Positions 7,034 through 11,231 of a stretch of DNA of 11,231 bases are shown piece after piece. Origin of the DNA: Burkholderiaceae bacterium (GTDB taxonomy: Bacteria > Pseudomonadota > Gammaproteobacteria > Burkholderiales > Burkholderiaceae_C); contig JALRFN010000031.1 of the NCBI GenBank assembly GCA_023268425.1, forward strand, positions 1 to 11,231, written 5' to 3'. A program made the translations under genes and the position numbers. The number at the start of each line of letters is the position of its first letter. Within the stretch, counting starts at the first letter, position 1. The notes beneath the pieces were generated by a model, which worked only from the letters and a program-made list of their open reading frames with translations, did not search any database and had not been told where the DNA came from.

Positions 7034-8719
7034 TCAGGACGCCGCGTCGCCCGACTGCTGGGGCGCGGTGGCTGCGGCTGGAGCAGCCGCGGCCTGCTTG
7101 ACGGCCACAGGCTTGGCCGCAGGCGCCGTCTTTTGAGTGGCAGTCTTCTTGGCCGGGGCTTTTTTCACAGCGGCTTTCACCACAGGCTTAGCTGTCGCTT
7201 GGGGGGGCGCTGCCTTTTTCGCGGGTGCCGAGGGCTTGGCAGCCGTTACCGTTGGCTTGGCTTGCGCCTTTTTCGCAGGCGCGCGCTGAGGCGCTGCTTT
7301 CTTGGCGATGGGCTTCACCGCGGCCTTGGTGCTGGTCGGTGTGCTGACTTCGTTGAAGGTTTGGGTTTGGGGTGTTTTTTGTTTGGCTGCGGCCTTGGCT
7401 GCCGCCAGGTCATAGGGGTTGGCCAGTCCGGTGGCTTTGTAGTTGGCTTCGCCGCGGGCGTGAGCGTTGGCGATGAAGGCGCGCACTTTGGGGTAGGCGA
7501 TTTCGCGCCAGCGGCGACCGCTGAAAATGCCATAGTGTCCGGCCTTGGGCACCATCAAATGGTGCTTCCACGACTTGGGCAGGCTGGCACACATGTGCGC
7601 GGCGGCTTCGGATTGACCCGGGCCGGTGATGTCGTCCAGTTCGCCTTCAACGGTCAACAATTCGGTGGTGGTGATGTCGGCGGGCTTGACGCGCTCGACT
7701 TTGCCATTGGGGCGGCGCACGTCCCAGTTGCCGTTGACCAGTTTGAACTTTTGGAAGACCGTTTCGATCGTCTCCAAGTAGTAGTCCGCGTCCATGTCTA
7801 AGACCGCGTTGTACTCGTCGTAAAACTTGCGGTGGGCGTCAGCGCTTTCGTCGTTGCCTTGGATCAGGTGTTGGAAGTAGTCGTAGTGGCTTTGCGCGTG
7901 GCGGTCGGGGTTCATGGCCACGAAGCCCGCGTGCTGCAAGAAGCCGGGGTAGACCTTGCGGCCTTCGCCGGGGTAGCCGGGTGGCACACGGTAGATCACG
8001 TTGTTCATGAACCACTCGTGGCTGCGCTCAGTGGCCAGCATGTTGACGGCGGTGGGCGATTGGCGCGCGTCCAGCGGACCGCCCATCAGCGTCATCGACA
8101 GGGGCACTTGCTCTTTGTGGGAGGCCATCAACGAAATGGCAGCCAGCACCGGAACCGTGGGTTGGCAAACGGCCAGCACGTGGCAGTGGTCGTACTTCTT
8201 GATCAAGTGGCGGATGAATTCTTGCGTGTAAGCGATGTAGTCGTCCAGGTGGAACTCACCATCTTCGACCGGGACCAAACGTGCGTTGCGCCAGTCGGTG
8301 ATGTAGACCTTGTGGTCAGACAGCATCGTGCGCACGGTGTCGCGCAGCAAAGTGGCGTAGTGACCGGACAGCGGCGCAACAATCAGCACCACGGGTTGGC
8401 CCTTGAGTTTGTTCAGGGTTTCGGGGTCGTCGCTGAAGCGCTTGAAGCGACGGAGTTCGCAAAATGGTTTGTCCAGTTCGATGCGCTCGAAGATGGCGAC
8501 TTCGCAGCCGTCGACTTCCACCTCCTGGATGTCGAATTCGGGCTTCACATAGTCTTTGCCGAGACGGTGAAACAGCTCAAAACCAGCCGCCAAACGCTCA
8601 GAACCGGGCATGTGGCTGATCGGGTAGACCGGCGATGTGAACATCTTGGCGGTGGCGTGCGCCAAGTCCGCAAACGGCTCCAGCAGTGAACGTTGGGTGT
8701 TGTAGATCTGGTAAAGCAT
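7034..8719 (-). CDS. phaZ: Intracellular polyhydroxybutyrate depolymerase with Lys/Ala/Pro-rich tail
   Basis: A 561-residue protein. Residues 1 to about 420 match the Ralstonia-type intracellular PHB depolymerase PhaZ1, an alpha/beta-hydrolase-like enzyme with a Cys nucleophile. Seen: APLSGHYATLLRDTVRT (115-131), the nucleophile Cys185 in VCQPTVPVLAA, MGGPLDARQSPTAVN, YPGFLQHAGFVAMNPDRH, the acidic residue in VEGELDD (Asp362 or Asp363) and His395 in AGHYGIFSGRRWRE. The enzyme degrades native storage granules to 3-hydroxybutyryl units for reuse as carbon. Family members end near residue 420. Here some 125 more residues follow, dominated by Lys, Ala and Pro with repeated PAKK motifs at about 481, 499 and 522, like histone H1 tails. 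ATG 8719 has GGAG (8728-8731, minus strand) eight bases upstream. A terminator follows the gene, so it is probably monocistronic. Confidence 0.93.
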   Translation of the reverse strand: MLYQIYNTQRSLLEPFADLAHATAKMFTSPVYPISHMPGSERLAAGFELFHRLGKDYVKPEFDIQEVEVDGCEVAIFERIELDKPFCELRRFKRFSDDPETLNKLKGQPVVLIVAPLSGHYATLLRDTVRTMLSDHKVYITDWRNARLVPVEDGEFHLDDYIAYTQEFIRHLIKKYDHCHVLAVCQPTVPVLAAISLMASHKEQVPLSMTLMGGPLDARQSPTAVNMLATERSHEWFMNNVIYRVPPGYPGEGRKVYPGFLQHAGFVAMNPDRHAQSHYDYFQHLIQGNDESADAHRKFYDEYNAVLDMDADYYLETIETVFQKFKLVNGNWDVRRPNGKVERVKPADITTTELLTVEGELDDITGPGQSEAAAHMCASLPKSWKHHLMVPKAGHYGIFSGRRWREIAYPKVRAFIANAHARGEANYKATGLANPYDLAAAKAAAKQKTPQTQTFNEVSTPTSTKAAVKPIAKKAAPQRAPAKKAQAKPTVTAAKPSAPAKKAAPPQATAKPVVKAAVKKAPAKKTATQKTAPAAKPVAVKQAAAAPAAATAPQQSGDAAS

Positions 8720-8749
8720 GGGGTGGACTCCGTTTGGGAACCGAAAATG

Positions 8750-8766
8750 TTGCAGTGCAATATAAC
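8750..8766 (-). promoter_or_regulatory. phaZ promoter -10 region with overlapping palindrome
   Basis: On the minus strand a TATATT hexamer (8764-8759) lies about 40 bases before the phaZ ATG and resembles a sigma-70 -10 element; no good -35 is visible at 16-18 bases. It overlaps TTGCACTGCAA (8760-8750), a perfect TTGCA-N-TGCAA palindrome. Its position over the -10 and start site suits a repressor site. TGCA-rich sites are known targets of PhaR, the PHB-responsive repressor, but attributing this site to PhaR is inference. Confidence 0.4.
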
Positions 8767-8884
8767 AGCGTTTATCCCCTTTGAATTGGGGTTTTCGCTC
8801 GAAACCACGCTTATCCGTTCACTGGCTGACACCAAAGTAACAAAGGTGCTTTGGCGCGCCGCGCAAGCGACAGCCGCACCATGC

Positions 8885-8908
8885 AAAACGCCTCCGCGAG
8901 GGAGGCGT
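8885..8908 (-). terminator. Intrinsic terminator after the aminotransferase gene
   Basis: ACGCCTCC (8888-8895) pairs perfectly with GGAGGCGT (8901-8908) around a five-base loop. Read on the minus strand the stem is followed by TTTT (8888-8885). It begins 24 bases beyond the aminotransferase stop and separates that gene from phaZ. The remaining 8767-8884 holds no gene I can support, only the phaZ upstream region. Confidence 0.8.
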
Positions 8909-8931
8909 CGGGCGAGGGCGCAGTGCTGCGC

Positions 8932-10131
8932 TTACTTCATGACGGCAGCCATGGACGCGCACACGTGGCCGATGTTGCCGGGGTTTAATGCGGCCACGCA
9001 AATGCGGCCGCTGTCGACACCGTAGACGCCAAATTCGCTGCGCAAGCGTTCCATTTGGGCTTTGGCCAAGCCCGAATAACTGAACATGCCCACTTGTTGG
9101 GTGATGTAGCTCAGGTCTTGTTGGACACCTGCCGCGGCCAGGCCTTCTTTCAGGGCCACGCGCATCGATTTGATGCGCTCGCGCATGCCGGCCAGTTCGT
9201 CTTCCCACAAGGTGCGCAATTCTGGGGTGCCCAAAACCGTCGCCACAATCGAGCCACCATGGATGGGTGGGTTGGAGTAGTTGGTGCGCACCATGATCTT
9301 CAGTTGCGACAGCACGCGGGACGCTTCGTCAGCGCTGTCACAAACCACACTGATGGCACCCACACGCTCGCCGTACAAGCTGAAGCTCTTAGAAAACGAG
9401 GTCGAGACCAAAATTGGCAGCCCTGCATCCACGAAACGATTGACCACTGCGCCGTCTTCAGCGATGCCTTCGGCAAAACCTTGGTAGGCCATGTCCAAGA
9501 AGGCAATCAGCTCGCCGGCTTTGACCGCGTCAATGACTTGCGTCCATTGGTCATGGGTCAGGTCATAGCCCGTGGGGTTGTGGCAGCAGGCGTGCAGCAC
9601 AAAAATGGTGTTTTTTTCGGCCCCGCGCAGCGCAGCCATCATGCCGTCGAAGTTGATGCCGCGATTGGCGGCGTCGTAATAGGGGTAGGTGCCGACTTCA
9701 AAGCCCGCTTGCGTGAAGATGGCGCGGTGGTTTTCCCAGCTGGGGTCCGAGATCAAAACTTTGGCGTTGGGCTGCGTGCGCTTCAAAAAATCAGCGCCGA
9801 TCTTCAGGCCGCCCGTGCCGCCCAGGGACTGCACCGTGGCCACGCGCTTGCCTTGCACGACGTCGCTGTCGTTGCCGAAGACCAGGCCTTTGACGGCACC
9901 GTCGTAGGCGGCGATGCCATCGATGGGCAGGTAGCCGCGCGGCTTGGGCGTGGCCATCAGCTGCGTCTCAGCCGCTTGCACACACTTGAGCAGAGGCAAT
10001 TTGCCGTTTTCGTCAAAGTAGACGCCCACGCCCAAGTTGACTTTGGCGGGGTTGGGGTCGGCGTTGAACTGCTCGTTCAGACCCAAAATTGGGTCGCGTG
10101 GTGCCATGGTGACGGCGGAGAGAAACGACAT
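8932..10131 (-). CDS. tyrB: Aromatic/aspartate aminotransferase (class I, PLP-dependent)
   Basis: A 399-residue fold-type I aminotransferase of the AspC/TyrB subgroup (usual length about 396-400). Visible landmarks are VNLGVGVYFDENG (31-43) at the N-terminus, QSLGGTGGLK (101-110), HNPTG with Asn185, FLDMAYQGF with Asp213 which contacts the pyridine nitrogen, STSFSKSFSLYGERVG with the PLP-binding Lys248 and phosphate-binding Arg256, VRTNYSNPP with Arg282, probably the side-chain carboxylate Arg of this subgroup, and DSGRICVA with Arg376 binding the alpha-carboxylate. It transfers amino groups between 2-oxoglutarate and aspartate or aromatic amino acids in the cytoplasm. Sequence alone does not separate tyrB-like from aspC-like preference. 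ATG 10131 has AGGAAA about eight bases upstream. It is probably monocistronic, given its own terminator. Confidence 0.9.
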   Translation of the reverse strand: MSFLSAVTMAPRDPILGLNEQFNADPNPAKVNLGVGVYFDENGKLPLLKCVQAAETQLMATPKPRGYLPIDGIAAYDGAVKGLVFGNDSDVVQGKRVATVQSLGGTGGLKIGADFLKRTQPNAKVLISDPSWENHRAIFTQAGFEVGTYPYYDAANRGINFDGMMAALRGAEKNTIFVLHACCHNPTGYDLTHDQWTQVIDAVKAGELIAFLDMAYQGFAEGIAEDGAVVNRFVDAGLPILVSTSFSKSFSLYGERVGAISVVCDSADEASRVLSQLKIMVRTNYSNPPIHGGSIVATVLGTPELRTLWEDELAGMRERIKSMRVALKEGLAAAGVQQDLSYITQQVGMFSYSGLAKAQMERLRSEFGVYGVDSGRICVAALNPGNIGHVCASMAAVMK

Positions 10132-10180
10132 GGTGGTTTCCTAGGGCAGCAAATGTTGCTTGAGTTGATGACAACCGCGC

Positions 10181-10186
10181 ATTTTA
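10181..10186 (-). promoter_or_regulatory. Candidate -10 element of the aminotransferase gene
   Basis: On the minus strand TAAAAT, five of six matches to TATAAT, lies 50 bases before the aminotransferase ATG in an otherwise GC-rich gap. No good -35 hexamer is found at the usual spacing. The rest of the gap to the DoxX gene stop (10187-10360) shows no gene that I can support. Confidence 0.3.
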
Positions 10187-10360
10187 GCGTTCCGTCTCGC
10201 GCTCACGGCCGCCAAGCGATGGGGTGACGGGCATTTGCAACGACATTTGAAGCCGTGCTGTAGGGCAAGGTTCAGTCCATCGGTGTTTCGGGTTCAGAAC
10301 TCGGCCACCAGCCCGCAGGCGTCTCCAGGCGGTGGGCTTTTGATGCAGGCCATCGGTCGC

Positions 10361-10720
10361 TCAGTCCGCGTTTCGGGCCGCGTCGACTTTCGCCTCACGC
10401 CAGCCCAAGTGTGCGCGCCAAGCCGCCAGTGCCCCAATGGCGGTCGCGACGATCAACATGGGCCACTCTTGGTGTTGCCAATGCGTGGCGATGGCGCCGA
10501 GCATCAGCAGCGCCAATCCGCTTGCGGCCAGCCTGCTCAGCACTGGCATCAAGAGACCCAGCGCGCCCAGGGTTTCCAGGGCGCCGGTGAGGTACATGAA
10601 CCAAAGGGGGTAGCCCCAGCGCGTGAAGGCCTCAATCTCGAATGGCAAGGCAGCCAACTTGGCCCCGCCTGAGGCGGCAAAGATCAGCACCAACAAGCCC
10701 GTGATCGCGTGCTTTTTCAT
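10361..10720 (-). CDS. DoxX-family membrane protein
   Basis: A 119-residue hydrophobic protein with about four predicted membrane helices. The first, ITGLLVLIFAASGGAKLA, carries the Ser/Gly-Gly-Ala-Lys pattern typical of DoxX-like proteins. It is followed by FTRWGYPLWFMYLTGALETLGALGLL, whose Trp-Gly-Tyr and Gly-x-x-Glu features also recur in the family, then LAASGLALLMLGAIATHW and MLIVATAIGALAAW. A short charged tail ends the protein. DoxX-like proteins are small inner-membrane proteins of uncertain function, some tied to redox or sulfur metabolism. ATG 10720 has GAGAGGG about eight bases upstream on the coding strand, and a TATATT hexamer (10756-10751) sits 30 bases before the start as a candidate -10. 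It is divergent from uvrB. Confidence 0.82.
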   Translation of the reverse strand: MKKHAITGLLVLIFAASGGAKLAALPFEIEAFTRWGYPLWFMYLTGALETLGALGLLMPVLSRLAASGLALLMLGAIATHWQHQEWPMLIVATAIGALAAWRAHLGWREAKVDAARNAD

Positions 10721-10750
10721 TGTTTTTTCCCTCTCGATAGATGTCTTCGC

Positions 10751-10756
10751 AATATA
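10751..10756 (-). promoter_or_regulatory. Candidate -10 element of the DoxX-family gene
   Basis: TATATT on the minus strand, five of six matches to the sigma-70 consensus, lies 30 bases upstream of the ATG and ahead of the purine-rich ribosome binding site. No clear -35 was found, so the promoter may need an activator or may be misassigned. Confidence 0.35.
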
Positions 10757-10855
10757 GGGGCACGCAGCTGGGCGTTAGGTGGCCTGATGTGAAGCTCGTG
10801 ATAGAAACGTGGGTTTGGTCCTGTTTTGGGGCTTGTCGTGTTGTCAAGGTCTGCC

Positions 10856-11231
10856 ATGTCCGAGTCTGCTGGTCAGTTTGTGTCGTTTGCCAACTCGCCC
10901 TTTGAGTTGTTTGAGCCCTTTCCGCCCGCTGGCGACCAGCCGGCGGCGATTGAGGCCTTGACCGAGGGCATCCGAGACGGAGAGCTGTTTCAGACCCTGT
11001 TGGGCGTGACGGGGTCGGGCAAGACCTACACCATGGCGCAGGTGATTGCGCGCTTGGGACGGCCTGCGATTGTGTTTGCGCCCAACAAGACGCTGGCAGC
11101 GCAGCTGTACTCGGAGTTTCGCGAGTTCTTCCCGCGCAATGCGGTGGAGTACTTCGTCAGTTACTACGACTACTACCAACCCGAGGCTTATGTGCCGCAG
11201 CGTGATTTGTTCATTGAGAAAGACTCTGCCA
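10856..11231 (+). CDS. uvrB: UvrABC excinuclease subunit B, N-terminal part (3' end outside window)
   Basis: The first 125 residues of UvrB, cut by the window end. The N-terminus reads FELFEPFPPAGDQPAAIEAL, the usual UvrB opening with the adenine-contacting Gln. Walker A is GVTGSGKT (50-57), followed by FAPNKTLAAQLYSEFREFFP (helicase motif Ia region) and the signature YFVSYYDYYQPEAYVPQRD (99-117), which begins the beta-hairpin that clamps damaged DNA. UvrB is the central damage-verifying subunit of nucleotide excision repair: it receives DNA from UvrA and recruits UvrC. ATG 10856 has AAGG at 10846-10849 as ribosome binding site. I found no CTGT-N8-ACAG LexA box in the 135 bases upstream, though SOS control is common for this gene. 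Confidence 0.97.
   Translation, partial: MSESAGQFVSFANSPFELFEPFPPAGDQPAAIEALTEGIRDGELFQTLLGVTGSGKTYTMAQVIARLGRPAIVFAPNKTLAAQLYSEFREFFPRNAVEYFVSYYDYYQPEAYVPQRDLFIEKDSA

Noticed and set aside
7832..8689. 285-codon open frame on the plus strand
   Set aside because: It is antisense to the conserved catalytic part of phaZ and its translation shows no recognisable domain.
9055..10227. 390-codon open frame on the plus strand
   Set aside because: It lies wholly antisense to the well-recognised aminotransferase, has an odd His/Gln/Val-rich composition and matches no family; long antisense frames are common in high-GC DNA.
10310..10341. Seven-pair stem followed by TTTT on the plus strand
   Set aside because: It has a G-T pair and a 15-base loop, and no plus-strand gene lies upstream for it to terminate.
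10721..10855. LexA (SOS) box before uvrB
   Set aside because: Reading the intergenic region for CTGT-N8-ACAG found only a lone CTGT near 10821 with no matching second half.

Overview
The window is high-GC, densely coded DNA that looks like a chromosome of a betaproteobacterium of the order Burkholderiales, probably Comamonadaceae-like. This rests on the resemblance of the encoded proteins (intracellular PHB depolymerase close to the Ralstonia type, an RsxB-like ferredoxin without its Rnf partners, an aromatic aminotransferase near uvrB) and on codon use; no rRNA or other taxonomic marker is present. I see no tRNA, rRNA, CRISPR array, insertion sequence, phage gene or attachment site. Eleven protein genes are supported: nine complete and two cut by the window ends. 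No gene-free stretch exceeds 300 bases.

Left part, plus strand (1-3375): the C-terminal nuclease domain of a UvrD/RecB/AddA-type helicase-nuclease, then a FrnE-like DsbA-family oxidoreductase, then a tight two-gene unit of an HSD10-type short-chain 3-hydroxyacyl-CoA dehydrogenase and a thiolase. The last two catalyse consecutive beta-oxidation steps. A hairpin at 3442-3473 separates them from the convergent genes that follow.

Middle and right part, minus strand (3479-10720): in transcription order from the right these are a DoxX-like membrane protein, an aromatic/aspartate aminotransferase (tyrB-like), intracellular polyhydroxybutyrate depolymerase (phaZ) with a long Lys/Ala/Pro tail, an RsxB/RnfB-like double-cluster ferredoxin, a NnrU-family membrane protein, a NIPSNAP-family protein and a type I Baeyer-Villiger-type flavin monooxygenase. 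Clear intrinsic terminators follow the aminotransferase and phaZ, so this is a series of short transcription units and not one operon. At the right edge uvrB starts on the plus strand, divergent from the DoxX gene.

Metabolic theme (inference): PHB mobilisation (phaZ), hydroxyacyl-CoA oxidation and thiolysis (dehydrogenase plus thiolase), and ketone oxygenation (Baeyer-Villiger monooxygenase) all concern storage or unusual carbon compounds feeding acetyl-CoA. The rest is housekeeping: DNA repair at both ends, amino acid transamination and redox proteins. I did not find a clearly new multi-gene system. The points most worth a second look are the histone-H1-like tail on PhaZ, a perfect TTGCA-N-TGCAA palindrome over the presumed phaZ promoter, an intrinsic terminator ending only 12 bases before the rsxB-like start codon, and a CAAGCGCTTG palindrome with a near copy ahead of the dehydrogenase-thiolase pair.
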